Of a DNA stretch of 64,000 bases, positions 1-11,984 are shown piece after piece (the stretch's first letter is position 1; every line of letters starts with the position of its first letter). A model generated the notes under the pieces. That model was not told the DNA's origin, did no database searches, and worked only from the letters and a program-made list of their open reading frames with translations. Both the position numbers and the translations under genes were made by a program. The stretch comes from Silene conica (taxonomy: Eukaryota; Streptophyta; Magnoliopsida; Caryophyllales; Caryophyllaceae), in NCBI GenBank assembly GCA_029255685.2, contig CM055312.2, forward strand, positions 28,552,203 through 28,616,202, written 5' to 3'.

Positions 1-980
1 CGAACCCTAGTTGCGCACACGACACCCATAACGACTTATCAACACATTACAATCCACAATTACGATAATAACACATACATAAATATATGGAGCACAAATA
101 AATCATGACAATAAATAATCAAACATGTACTAATCGTACAAACAATCATTAAATCATATTAATTACATCAATTGGCATAAACACAATTAAAAGAGAAACA
201 CCTAGTTACCTTTTTAGCAATTAATGAAAACCTTCGTAAAGAATACGACCAACAAAGCCTTGTCTCCAACACGTGTCAATAACCCCGAAAATGAACTTTA
301 ACGAAAGCGGAAATCCAAATACTTGTGATAGACATTGTACCAAACCATCACTCTTTCGAAAACGCCAAAAAGAAAGACTTCTTCTTCTTTAAACACAAAA
401 CAAGAGACCCAAAACATAGGTCTAAAGGTCCATACAAATAATTACCAATAAAATATTTTGAATAGATTTTATTGTAGAGGTAAGAGCAAGGATTGTGAAA
501 ATATAATTTATGTATGAGTTTAGAAGAATGAAAGATATTCAACAATGAAGTCAAAGAGAGAAAAGGAGAGAAACAGACGAAAGAGACAAAGGACGAGGAC
601 GAGTCGTGCGGCACAATCTCACGCCCAAAATATATAAATTGACCTAGTTGCTTGCTAGGTTAAATTCTATTTATAAGGAGATTAACTAATGGGCTTTTGG
701 TCCATTAGCTCAAATAATGGATTATCTGATTACAAATCTGATTGAGCCATATTAAAACGCAAGGAGAACTTGAAATAGAAAAGTAAATATTAAATTAAAA
801 TAATAAAATATTGCACGGACGTTTTCACCCATCCAAAAGTAGATCAAAACGAGAAATAATAAAATATAGGACGGAGGTTATAAATATAGATTTCCAAAAT
901 ATATTATTAAACTTCAAAATAATTAATTAAATAAAATACTTTCATAATAAAATATTATTATAAAATTACGGGGTGTTACA
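1..980 (-). mobile_element. E1: 3' LTR, partial (runs off the window)
   Basis: This segment matches 6292-7271 base for base at a constant offset of 6291, with only two differences seen by eye (near 432 and 636). It ends in ...GGGGTGTTACA, so on the minus strand it begins TGTAACACCCC, the usual start of plant Gypsy LTRs. The polypurine tract lies just to the right, which makes this the 3' LTR of a minus-strand element. The outer end and its target duplication are outside the window. Confidence 0.93.
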
Positions 981-1018
981 ATCTAACCCCCTAAAAAGAA
1001 GTTTCGTCCTCGAAACTT
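981..1018 (-). other. E1: polypurine tract and upstream hairpin
   Basis: On the minus strand a G-run (986-991 on plus) sits directly before the LTR start at 980, as a polypurine tract should. About 7 nt before it, 999-1018 forms a perfect 8-bp stem with a 4-nt loop: AAGTTTCG-AGGA-CGAAACTT. E7 and E11 have related hairpins at the same distance. Confidence 0.8.
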
Positions 1019-2263
1019 GAATTTCAAACATAAGATCAAAACAAGGTAAGAATTACAAGTGATCATCAACGAAAGTCATCTCGGAATCCTAACCGCTGCG
1101 CACTCTGATCCTTATTAACACTCAAACCATAAAGAGATATCCTACATCCTTAATGTTATTATCATCTTCACATATTCTAAATCCTCAAAAGACATATCAA
1201 ACTCATACTCACAACCCAAAATAATCGTTTATCTCAATACGATCTAGCTATCACAAAACCACAATGATTTTCACACATGCATCACCTTTAAGCATGCGGG
1301 TTACACTCATAAAATCCATTATATCTCACATACTAAACCATCAAAGGTTGTCTCACTTTCGCCAGGCTCACTCAAAACCATTAAGTAGTACACTCATCAA
1401 TGTGTACTCTTTCATCTCATGAACTATCTAACATCCAGTCCTCGTACTCCAAACATTACTCCACCATCATTAACCATCATTAAACGACATATATAACCTC
1501 AAAAAAACGTATTACTATTTCTCCAAGTCCAAAAACTTCCAACAAACACTTCAAATATAGTTTATCATTCACCACAAGATATGACATTGACCAAAACCTC
1601 AAACAGATAATCTCAAAGCTTGGGAACTCTCCCAAATAAGCAAACTCTTCCATTCAAGAGTGCCATTAAAATATTGCTACCATAATTTCCTCAAAGTTGG
1701 TAGTGCTTACTTTCATATACAACATTTAACCTTAAAAAGCTTAATATAAACTCTCGATAATCCTCGATATATATATATCTAGTATCCAAAGTCATCAATC
1801 TCAAATCTCAATCTCACCACCTAATCATCAGTCACACTCGCAAGATCCAAATCATTATCTTTGAACACTTATCATCAATAACGCATTTCCATCAAAGCGT
1901 AACAACATCACTATACAAATCTCATCACCCATACTCATATAAAAACTAAGCTTATAACCTCAATTCATAGTTACGGCCTACCATCCATGAACATCATCTC
2001 AACATTAAGAATCCACCAAAACACTGTATAAAGCTATGTCCATCAAACTAATAACACCCTCAAAATTTCAAACCTTATATAAGACCTTTAATACTCTTTC
2101 TCTAAAACTTTATATGGAATCCTAATTCATACACTCATTCCCAAATGTCACTATGCTCTCGATCTCCAATAACCAAACATCAAACTCAAAGATCCCACAC
2201 TCCTCACGAAAGGATTCAAGCTTCCACTACGAGATGATCACAAGTAGCTCTAAAGATATTTCA

Positions 2264-2501
2264 AACATTTTCAAGTTTTTTTTTTTTTTTGGTGACGAGG
2301 GGTTTAATCCCCCCGAGCCCATGCATTCCCGCACCACCACATGGACCATGTAAGCCACCCCCTTCGGGAGCTGCAGTGGCCAAGTGGTCATCGCCCCAGC
2401 TGGTAATCGAACCTGAGACCTCTCAACTCCTGCATTTCTGCAAGCTTTAAGGTTTAACTCAGTTACCACTGGACTAACACCACTTGGTTAACATTTTCAA
2501 G
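2264..2501 (-). mobile_element. tRNA-derived SINE with target-site duplication
   Basis: A 12-bp direct repeat, AACATTTTCAAG, flanks the insert (2264-2275 and 2490-2501). Read on the minus strand, the body starts with a tRNA-like head: an A-box-like stretch (2463-2478) and a B box GGTTCGATT (2405-2413). It ends in a run of 15 A residues (T at 2276-2290 on plus). Head, tail and duplication together are typical of a SINE copied by a LINE machinery. The body is about 214 bp. Confidence 0.9.
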
Positions 2502-4650
2502 TTATCATAGAAGAATAAATAACTTGTAAACCAAAACAAAATATATTCGTGCAATATCACAAAGCAAACGAAAACACAGTTTTTGAAAGTATAAGCTCAT
2601 GATAAACCAGTGTAAAGAGGATAATTACAAAACTTCAAAGAAGAAGGAACTGAAGTTGAAATAAAGAACAAATAGAAAGTAACAAGAGATAAAATAAACA
2701 GAGGACAAAGATAAACAAGAGACTTTTGGTCTAAAGGCTTAAATAGAAGAGGTATGGTCGACACGTGCAAGGATGACAAGAATATATAGACGACTCCAAA
2801 ACAAATTTATAAACACCACGACGACACCTCAAGATAAGATAAAATAAATAAAGCACGATAACCAAGGTTTTACAATTCTCGTACAATCATCACTCAAGGT
2901 CACAACGGTACGTCTCGAAACATCCTTTCATCATATCACCATAATACCTCAACGCCAACAAATATCTATATAAATGCCCCTTTACCATCACTAACTACAT
3001 TCCTCAAATTATCAACTCTCAAGATCACCAACTCTCATGATCATCAACTCTCAAGTCCTTTCACTTCTCAAGAATTTCATCTCATCACACTTAATGGATC
3101 AATCCATAGCAATCTCTATACCCTCAAAAGATGAACGCCTCGATCCAATATAAACATCGCTAACATGATCATTCACTAAGTCAACGATAAAACTCTTTAC
3201 CATTAACCTCTCACAAGCCCATAAATTACAGTTCATCTCTTTCACTCAATCCTTTAAAAAAGTACAATCATTAAATATTCCTCAAAGGATAAATCATAAA
3301 TCTTTCATAACTCATTATAAATCCTCAAAGATTCTTATTCCTCAAATATGATATTCCAATTAAAGACAAGCATAGTCTCCAAAATTCCCAACTTGCTCAA
3401 TCTAAACTCTATGATAACATTCAAACCGTTTCTAGCATTCTACCCTCGATCCATAAATAATCGCATAACGTTTCCTTTAACGCAAGATAAAAATCCCAAA
3501 AATTATAACCATTAACAGCATAAGCCTCGGTATTCCCAAAAATAAGAGCATAAGATAAATTCACTCATTATGTCTCTCACTTCCATTGAAACTATACATC
3601 CACAATCATACATCTTATGCCACATATCATTCATTCACTCTCTATCCTCAATAAGGAGTTCCTCAAGCACACAAAGAGAACTTAACAACCACTTATCCCA
3701 AATGAGACTTCATCCTAACAACAACTATTCCCAAAATAAACTTCATCTCAACAACCTCGAATCCCAAAGTTAACTCCTTCTTAACAACCTCAAATCTCAA
3801 AGTAAACTTCCTCGTTACCAAACTCATAAATGCACTTTTCTTTCATACCTGAACATCCCAACTCGCCAAACAATCCCAACTTGATGCCTCAATAAACCAC
3901 AAGGGGATCAACCTCAAAAATCACCTCGAACAAGGACGATGTAACCAAATGATCCAAAAGGATGAAAGTACGAAAAGAGTAAAGCTCGGGTTATCACGGA
4001 AAACGTTCTGACCGACATATAACCAAAGCAACATGTAAGACGTAACATGCCAAGTACATACATTTTCAAAATTGACGATCTTTAAAAATTGATAAATCAT
4101 GCTTGAAAAAGTTATACATGAGCAACACATTTATATACAATTAATGACGAAACATAACACCAAGTCATAAACAACACATTATATAAACTGTCGATTTGAT
4201 TAAATTAATAACGATGAACATTAAAACATAAACAAACAAACAACTATATGAACAAACATGCAATACAATTAATAACGATGCAAAGCCTCGATGTATGACT
4301 GCACAATTGCATGAACAACACAAATAACACAAGTAATAAATATACGAAACATTAACGCATAATAAAACAAGTAGATGAATTATACATTCAATACATTAAG
4401 TAACGATATGAAACATAAAGGACAACAAATAAATACATGAGCACACATGTAAAACAATTAACAACTATGCGAAACATTAACGCATAAACAAATAAGTAGA
4501 TGAAAAATACATGTACTTTAATTAACAACGATATGAAACATAAAGATGTAAACACACAAGTCCTTAATTGTTTCTACCCCATTTACTCTCACTCATTTAC
4601 TAAGTCATTTTATTTTAGTCATCAACTACGCGAGAGTTGGGAGCGTGTTC

Positions 4651-4662
4651 GCTCTGATACCA
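4651..4662 (-). other. E1: primer-binding site (initiator Met tRNA)
   Basis: On the minus strand the 12 bases read TGGTATCAGAGC, the standard plant primer site complementary to the 3' end of initiator methionine tRNA. It starts 2 nt inside the 5' LTR end at 4665, which fixes orientation and LTR boundary. Confidence 0.93.
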
Positions 4663-5359
4663 ACTGTAACAACCCGGATTATAAAATAATGGAAAAACAT
4701 AATATAAATGAATATCAGAGTGTAACTCAATGATAACTGGGTTAAGGTGGCGGAAACACCTTACCCAAATCCGGATCGATACTCAAATCGAAAACCAAAC
4801 TAATACATTATTCAAAGGTTCTTAAAAACTTAAAGCAAAGGTCCTAAACAATTTATTAAGCTCGCTTCGCACATTCCCCAAGCAAGCATCAACCAAACGG
4901 CAACAACCTGAACAACCTGAGAAGGGGGTCGACAATCAGTCGGGAGTAACTAGATGCTCTCCCAGTCATGTTTACAACAAGTGAATGTAACCAACAATCA
5001 TTAATAAATGAAATGCAAAACAAGTAAACATGTGAGATCATCTATACTCATGAAAATCCAATCAAACTTACCATCATTTGAAGACACAATACTGCAATCA
5101 TGTGAAGATATAAACGAGACATGACATGAAAGCAAACTTACCATACCATGATATTCTCAACACCAGACCAATGAAACCAACGAACTCAGACCATATGCGA
5201 CCACTAGACCATGAACACTTACAACTCAAGTAACTCACGACTCATAGTAACGTAAGGCACAATGCTAGCATTAAAGCATAGCGAATATGGTGACACACAA
5301 TCCATTGTAACAGAAGGCGCAAAGCTTTCATCAAAGCATAGCGAATAGAGCGAACGCCC

Positions 5360-5510
5360 GTTAGAGCGTATCACCACTGCCTCTAACTTGTCAGAGCGTA
5401 TCACCACTGCCTCTGACTGACGGAGCGTATCACCACTGCCTCCATCGGTGTGGAGCGTATCACCACTGCCTCCACGGTACTATGTATAGCGTATCACCAC
5501 TGCCTATATG
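5360..5510 (-). repeat. E1 LTR: five hairpins with a constant 14-nt loop
   Basis: The 14-mer CGTATCACCACTGC occurs five times (5367-5380, 5397-5410, 5426-5439, 5456-5469, 5490-5503). Each copy is flanked by different but complementary arms: GTTAGAG/CTCTAAC, GTCAGAG/CTCTGAC, GACGGAG/CTCCATC (one mismatch), GTGGAG/CTCCAC, and TGTATAG/CTATATG (with wobble pairs). The stems change while pairing is kept. Confidence 0.9.
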
Positions 5511-5847
5511 CCTAAGACCTGGCCAGACCTCTCGATGCATTAACTGTACATCGAACGACACTCGGGACCCAGAACGTTTAACTGACGAATCTGGCCACCC
5601 CCGAACATAGACCAAAATAAATCCCACATCAATGGGTGGCGTTAGTTCATTCCGATAGTATTTAACTGATACTATCGTCATCTATTCAAACTAGCCAACA
5701 ACAATGCACAGTTTAACTGACTGCACATAATAGAACAGTTTAACTGACTGTCCAACTCAAATGTATAGAAGTATCCAACGACATATGCAAACACAATATT
5801 ATACGATCACTGAACACAACTCAACATGTGGAACAAGTATAAACAAC

Positions 5848-6245
5848 CAAAGTTATAGTAGCTTTAACTATAACATAAGTAATGGATGCGAGGTTATACT
5901 AACCTCGACTATAACTTCCACATATGGCTTGAGGTTATAGTTACCTTAGCCAAACCTTGACACGAACCTAAAGTTATACTAGCACCAACCATAACCTTGA
6001 GTCATACCTCAGGTTTATGTTAGTCTCAGCTATAACTTTAACTCGTAATTCAAAGTTATATTAGCTTCAGCTATAACTTTAACTCGCAACCGAAAGTTAT
6101 ATTAACATCAGCTATAACTGTGACTCGCATTTAAGGTTATACCTCTTCAGCCATAACTTTGAGTAATACTCAAGGTTATACTAGTTTCAGCTATAACCTT
6201 GAATCATATTTTCAAGGTTACACATACTTCAACTATAACCTTGAG
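5848..6245 (-). repeat. E1 LTR: second inverted-repeat array (AAGTTATA type)
   Basis: About nine or ten units spaced 40-55 bp each carry an arm such as AAAGTTATA or AAGGTTATA, a spacer of about 12-15 nt, and the complementary arm TATAACTTT or TATAACCTT. AAGG arms tend to pair with CCTT arms and AAAG arms with CTTT arms, although some units are mixed. Confidence 0.8.
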
Positions 6246-7274
6246 CAATGCACTTGGCCGTTCGCCACGCCGTCATCTAGGGTTTTCCTCGCGAACCCTA
6301 GTTGCGCACACGACACCCATAACGACTTATCAACACATTACAATCCACAATTACGATAATAACACATACATAAATATATGGAGCACAAATAAATCATGAC
6401 AATAAATAATCAAACATGTACTAATCGTACAAACAATCATTAAATCATATTAATTACATCAATTGGCATAAACACAATTAAAAGAGAAACACCTAGTTAC
6501 CTTTTTAGCAATTAATGAAAACCTTCGTAAAGAATACGACCAACAAAGCCTTGTCTCCAACACGTGTCAATAACCCCGAAAATGAACTTTAACGAAAGCG
6601 GAAATCCAAATACTTGTGATAGACATTGTACCAAACCATCACTCTTTCGAAAACGCCAAAAAGAAAGACTTCTTCTTCTTTAAACACAAAACAAGAGACC
6701 CAAAACATAGGTCTAAAGGTCTATACAAATAATTACCAATAAAATATTTTGAATAGATTTTATTGTAGAGGTAAGAGCAAGGATTGTGAAAATATAATTT
6801 ATGTATGAGTTTAGAAGAATGAAAGATATTCAACAATGAAGTCAAAGAGAGAAAAGGAGAGAAACAGACGAAAGAGACAAAGGACGAGGACGAGTCGTGC
6901 GGCACAATCTCACGCCCAAAATATATTAATTGACCTAGTTGCTTGCTAGGTTAAATTCTATTTATAAGGAGATTAACTAATGGGCTTTTGGTCCATTAGC
7001 TCAAATAATGGATTATCTGATTACAAATCTGATTGAGCCATATTAAAACGCAAGGAGAACTTGAAATAGAAAAGTAAATATTAAATTAAAATAATAAAAT
7101 ATTGCACGGACGTTTTCACCCATCCAAAAGTAGATCAAAACGAGAAATAATAAAATATAGGACGGAGGTTATAAATATAGATTTCCAAAATATATTATTA
7201 AACTTCAAAATAATTAATTAAATAAAATACTTTCATAATAAAATATTATTATAAAATTACGGGGTGTTACATGC

Positions 7275-10178
7275 ATGAAAATAACGTTAGATGATCCATG
7301 TCTATGGCACAAGAGATTTGGTCATATTAGCTCACCTATGCTAAGTAAGCTAAAAAGATGGGACTTGTTCGAAGGTCTTCCAAAGATCAAATTTGATCAA
7401 GAAAAGATGTGTGACACATGTGCACGATGTAAACACGTCAGATCATCCTTTAAGCCTAAAAGAGTGGTAAGCACAGAAAAAGCTCTTGAACTAGTACACA
7501 TGGATCTATGTGGCCCTATGAAGGTAAGAAGCAGAGGTGGTTCCAGGTACGTTTTCGTTCTAGTTGATGATTACTCTAGATTTGTTTGGCCAATCTTTCT
7601 TCATTCTAAAGACGAAACTTTCAATGAATTTGTTAGTCTCATGAAACTTGTTCAAAACAAATATAAATCAAACCTAGTAACAATTCGTACTGACCATGGA
7701 ACTGAGTTCGACAATCATGCTTTTATTGAGTTCTGTAAAACCAATGGTGTTGGACATAACTTCTCGGCCCCTAGAACCCCACAACAAAATGGAGTCGTAG
7801 AACGAATGAACAGAACCCTAGAAGACATGGCTAGAACAATGCTTCTTTGTAGTGGCCTACCTAGAAACTTTTGGGCTGAGGCTATAAGTACAGCTTGCTA
7901 TATTCATAACCGTGCTATGATTAGACCTATCCTTAAAAAGACTCCTTATGAACTTCTTCGAGGTCGTAAACCAAACATATCTCACTTAAGATGTTTTGGT
8001 AGTAAATGCTTTGTTCACAACAATGGTAAAAATAGATTAAGCAAATTCGACCCTAGAAGTGATGAAGCAATCTTTATAGGATACTCAGATCATAGTAAGG
8101 CCTACAAAGTGTTTAATAAACGTACTTTATGCATAGAGGAAAGTATTCATGTTATCTTTGATGAGAATAATGTCTTCGATAAGCCATTACAGGATATAGA
8201 GGAAAACCTAGACGAACCTGATTTCAGGTTATCAAGGGAAGATCCTCCTGAAATGGAAATTGAAGAAGGAGAACCTCAAGGAACTCATGATGAACTCAAC
8301 TTGGGAGAAAATGGTGCGAGAGATCAAAATACGGTTGATGATACTGTAGATAACTCTCAAACTAATGACTTGGAACCCAGAGTTACAGCTAATAAAGCTG
8401 TAACTTTGAATCAAAACCAAAGGGAAGAGGCCAGGGTTATACCTGACCCTACTATAAACCCAGGTTTGGATTCAGGGGGAACAAGTCAAGATCCCGAGTC
8501 AAGTTCAGATAATGATAATAATCAATCAAGGAACTGGAGATACAAAGGCTCTCATCCTTTGGACAATGTCATAGGAAGCCTGACAGATGGAGTTCAAACT
8601 AGAAGGAGCTTAAACAACTTTTGCTCATTCTACTCTTTTCTCTCCACTATTGAACCTTCAAATATCAAGGAAGCTCTCGCAGAACCAGACTGGATAGTTG
8701 CCATGCAAGAAGAACTCCAGCAATTTGAAAGAAACAAAGTTTGGCATCTTGTTCCTCGACCTAAGGATAGAACTATCATCGGAACTAGATGGGTTTTCAG
8801 AAATAAACTGGATGACACTGGAGTCATTGTACGAAACAAGGCCAGACTAGTGGTTCAAGGATACAACCAACAGGAAGGGATCGATTATGACGAAACCTTT
8901 GCTCCTGTTGCTCGTCTTGAGGCAATAAGACTACTCATTGCATTTGCAGCACACAAGGGAATGAAACTTTTTCAGATGGACGTTAAGACTGCATTTCTTA
9001 ATGGCTATCTCCAAGAGGAAGTATTTGTTGAACAACCTCCTGGATTTCCTGACAGCAAACTCAAGGATCATGTATTCAAATTGGACAAAGCACTATATGG
9101 TCTGAAACAAGCACCTAGGGCATGGTACGACAGATTATCAAAGTTCCTATTGGAAATTGGATTCAAGAGAGGGTCTGTGGATAAAACCCTATTTCTTAAA
9201 AGAGAAAACTCAGATCTACTAGTCGTTCAGATCTATGTTGACGATATTATTTTTGGCTCAACCAATAAAAGGTTGTGCAAGTACTTCTCTGAGTTGATGA
9301 CCTCTGAGTTCGAGATGAGTATGATGGGAGAACTCAAGTTCTTCCTTGGACTTCAAATACAACAAACTGAAGAAGGAATCAAAGTTCATCAACAAAAATA
9401 CGTCAAGGAGTTGCTAAAGAAATTTGGAATGGAAACCTCTCATGCAATGCCTACTCCAATGGTCACAGATAAGAAGTTAACCAAAGACGAAGATGGTAAG
9501 TCTGTAGATGAAACAACTTACAGAGGTATGATTGGCTCACTTCTTTATCTTACAGCAAGTCGTCAAGATATAATGTTTAGTGTCTGTGTTTGTGCGAAAT
9601 TCCAATCTGCACCAAAAAAATCACACATGATTGCAGTTAAAAGAATTTTAAGATACCTAATCGGAACCTCAAAATTATATCTATGGTATCCTATGGACTG
9701 TAACTTTAATCTAGTAGGATATTCAGATGCGGATTATGCAGGATGTTCTTTAGACAGAAAAAGTACCTCCGGACTTGCTACCTTTGTAGGTCCTTGTATT
9801 ATATCTTGGGGATCCAAGAAACAAAATTCTGTCGCTCTCTCAACTGCTGAAGCAGAATATATTGCAGCCGCACTGGTATGTTCTCAACTTTTATGGTTAA
9901 AACAACAGTTACATGATTATGGTGTTGATGTTGGATGTGTACCTATTTTATGTGATAATACGAGTGCTATTATTATATCTAAAAACCCAGCCCAACACTC
10001 GAGAACCAAACATATTGAAATTAGACATCACTTTCTACGAGACCATGTTGAAAAGAAAAATATAAAATTTGAATTTTGTAGTACGGAAAAACAATGGGCA
10101 GATATCTTCACTAAACCATTGGCTAGAGAACGCTTTGAGACTTTGCGATTGGAAATTGGTTTAATCGGTGGCACCTAA
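7275..10178 (+). CDS. E2: Copia pol (integrase, reverse transcriptase, RNase H), 5' part missing
   Basis: This 967-codon frame encodes the enzymes that copy a Ty1/Copia element into DNA and insert it. The start is artificial: E1 inserted just before it, and gag and protease should lie left of the window. Order: GAG-pre-integrase motif WHKRFGH (residues 11-17) with CDTC (46-49); integrase catalytic D77, D140 and E176 (35 residues between the last two); reverse transcriptase with [10 protein letters not shown] and YVDD (about 654-657); RNase H with YSDADYAG and STAEAEY; C-terminus WADIFTKPL. The RNase H tail ([20 protein letters not shown]) fits the SIRE/Maximus lineage. The visible frame is intact, which suggests recent activity before E1 cut it. 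Confidence 0.93.
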   Translation: MKITLDDPCLWHKRFGHISSPMLSKLKRWDLFEGLPKIKFDQEKMCDTCARCKHVRSSFKPKRVVSTEKALELVHMDLCGPMKVRSRGGSRYVFVLVDDYSRFVWPIFLHSKDETFNEFVSLMKLVQNKYKSNLVTIRTDHGTEFDNHAFIEFCKTNGVGHNFSAPRTPQQNGVVERMNRTLEDMARTMLLCSGLPRNFWAEAISTACYIHNRAMIRPILKKTPYELLRGRKPNISHLRCFGSKCFVHNNGKNRLSKFDPRSDEAIFIGYSDHSKAYKVFNKRTLCIEESIHVIFDENNVFDKPLQDIEENLDEPDFRLSREDPPEMEIEEGEPQGTHDELNLGENGARDQNTVDDTVDNSQTNDLEPRVTANKAVTLNQNQREEARVIPDPTINPGLDSGGTSQDPESSSDNDNNQSRNWRYKGSHPLDNVIGSLTDGVQTRRSLNNFCSFYSFLSTIEPSNIKEALAEPDWIVAMQEELQQFERNKVWHLVPRPKDRTIIGTRWVFRNKLDDTGVIVRNKARLVVQGYNQQEGIDYDETFAPVARLEAIRLLIAFAAHKGMKLFQMDVKTAFLNGYLQEEVFVEQPPGFPDSKLKDHVFKLDKALYGLKQAPRAWYDRLSKFLLEIGFKRGSVDKTLFLKRENSDLLVVQIYVDDIIFGSTNKRLCKYFSELMTSEFEMSMMGELKFFLGLQIQQTEEGIKVHQQKYVKELLKKFGMETSHAMPTPMVTDKKLTKDEDGKSVDETTYRGMIGSLLYLTASRQDIMFSVCVCAKFQSAPKKSHMIAVKRILRYLIGTSKLYLWYPMDCNFNLVGYSDADYAGCSLDRKSTSGLATFVGPCIISWGSKKQNSVALSTAEAEYIAAALVCSQLLWLKQQLHDYGVDVGCVPILCDNTSAIIISKNPAQHSRTKHIEIRHHFLRDHVEKKNIKFEFCSTEKQWADIFTKPLARERFETLRLEIGLIGGT

Positions 10179-11984
10179 TCAAATCTTAAAAGCAAAAATA
10201 ACTCAATGATTGACTACGGTTTAGATGAGATTATATGACTGTGTCCGTATACTCCGCTGCATGTGTATGTGTGTATTCGATGATAAATTATGTGAACATA
10301 ATTATGTTATGCAATTCATGTATGTATGTGTGCACAACCGAATCTCACAATAATAATACGACACATATTATAATTTACCCTACAATATTTACCTATACAT
10401 ATTAATATTTACATATTATTAAAAAAAAAAAAAAAAGGGAAAAAGAAAAACACTCTCACCTCACTCAAACCGTGTCCCAAGCTACCCCACACCCCCTGCC
10501 ACGCGTCATCTCACCAACAAACTCAAAATCCCCAAATAATTACCTCACCCTCACAAAACCTCCAAAATAAAATCCGATCAAAACTTAAACCCAACCTTTC
10601 CAACCACCATGCTGCCATCACGCGCCACTCGCTCACACCATCACCTCCACCGTCCCCAACACCCATCTCCGTGTCCATTCCGACGACCGACACCGGGAAA
10701 CGTCGCAAACTTAACCGAGACTCTCATGTAGTCCCTGAAGTATTCATCGGAGTTCGTCTCAACCGAGAAAAGGTTTCCGTCCTCTGTTTCGAGAATGTTC
10801 CCTTGAAGCCACTTATGGAACACTGTTTTACCAAGACGAGGTGGTCGGGATAAGTTTTCATGTTGTGAGGATGTCATGTTGTTTAATTGGATGGGGGGAA
10901 TGAAGGTGAATTTAGCCTTCTTGATTTGTTTCAAGATTTGTCATGTTTCTAATGTGTTGGTTAAAGAAAAGGTGTTCTCGATAATTATGGGTGTCGAAGC
11001 TATTGCTTAAGAAAGAAGTCGTTGATGATGCGAGTTATGGAGTCATACCGAGAAACCGTATGTGTGACAAAATCCTCAAAGCTCATGGGTATTTACTTTG
11101 ATGGCATTGATTTAACTTTTGGCAAAAGAATAGGTGGTGAACAAAAAAAAAAAAAAAAAAAAAAAAACCGAATGTTTCTCCATCGTTTGATGGATTGGAT
11201 GCTAAGATGGATGGGATTCTTGGTTTATATGAAGTTAAAAAGGAGAATGAAAGCATGGGTGATAGTGGTAGATGTGGCAATCGAAGTTGTGAAGCCGAGT
11301 TAAGGGCGTGGATGAAAAAAAAATAAGAATAAAAAAAAATTTAATTGATAAGAGAATTGAGAAGGTTGGTGTTCGTGCCCAGATTACGTCAATATGCCAA
11401 GAAGCCATGAGTCTGGAATGGACTTCCTCAAATCCTTACTCTTATCCTAGCCCAACTCTGAAACTATCTTTGGCCCAACAAAATCCGAGGCCCACTAGCC
11501 CTTATATTGCCTAATCCCTCGGTATCTTTTGTTAAATTTGTGGCCCATCTAAAAAATTATCCAAGCCGGCCCAATTTTCTCATATTTGACCTATATTCGG
11601 CCCAGTGGCATAGTATTTCGGTTTAGTTGTGTATATTTCTAACACTCGTACTTGTGTTGTATGATATCTTGTGTTTGTGTGATACGTCTTTGTTGCATGC
11701 TTATTCATGTTTCGTCGTATATTATTCTAGTCATTTTATGTCTTTGTTCTCATCTTTTCGATGATGTCAAGAGGGGGAAAAATGCGACTTAGATTTAGAA
11801 TTTGCCTAAGCTTGCTCCTTGACGTAATTCATTGTCTCGTAAGGTTCTTAAAGGATATGGGATAGATAAGAGATAGAAACCCTAAGTGAATCTTTGCTAT
11901 GAATGACCGTTATTATATTGAGGGGGAACATACACTTAGACACAAAATCTAAGAGAGACTTGTCATCATCAAAAAGGGGGAATT
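10179..11984 (+). other. E2: long spacer between pol and 3' LTR
   Basis: In SIRE-type elements this 1.8 kb position can hold an envelope-like or extra frame. Here no sense frame of useful length is present. An antisense frame of 97 codons (10641-10934) is seen but has no motif I recognise. A-runs occur at about 10422-10436 and 11142-11166. The polypurine tract AAAAAGGGGG (11971-11980) ends the spacer. Confidence 0.7.

Larger units (their letters stand above)
981..4664 (-). mobile_element. E1: internal region, non-coding
   Basis: This is the 3.7 kb interior between the two E1 LTRs. It has a primer-binding site at its right end and a polypurine tract at its left end. No open frame resembling gag, protease, reverse transcriptase or integrase is present on either strand; the short frames are AT-rich and show no family motif. 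The element is therefore a large non-autonomous retrotransposon that must borrow proteins from a relative. A SINE is nested at 2264-2501. Confidence 0.85.
4665..7271 (-). mobile_element. E1: 5' LTR, complete
   Basis: This 2607-bp LTR runs from TGTAACA to TGTTACA on the plus strand, a 7-bp terminal inverted repeat. It is followed at 7272 by the coding sequence of the Copia element E2, so E1 inserted there. It holds two hairpin arrays (5360-5510 and 5848-6245). A block near 4920-4970 resembles, in reverse complement, conserved blocks near the 3' ends of the E5, E7 and E8 LTRs, so these four belong to one LTR lineage. Confidence 0.93.

Noticed and set aside
348..614. Identical 88-codon frames at 348-614 and 6639-6905 as a possible conserved small protein
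   Set aside because: They are the two copies of the E1 LTR; the identity reflects recent duplication, not protein conservation.
4651..4662. tRNA-like motif TGGTATCAGAGC at several places
   Set aside because: These are retrotransposon primer-binding sites complementary to tRNA 3' ends, not tRNA genes.
10641..10934. Antisense frame of 97 codons in the E2 spacer, in the position of an envelope-like gene
   Set aside because: Wrong strand for an envelope-like frame, no signal peptide, membrane segment or recognisable motif.
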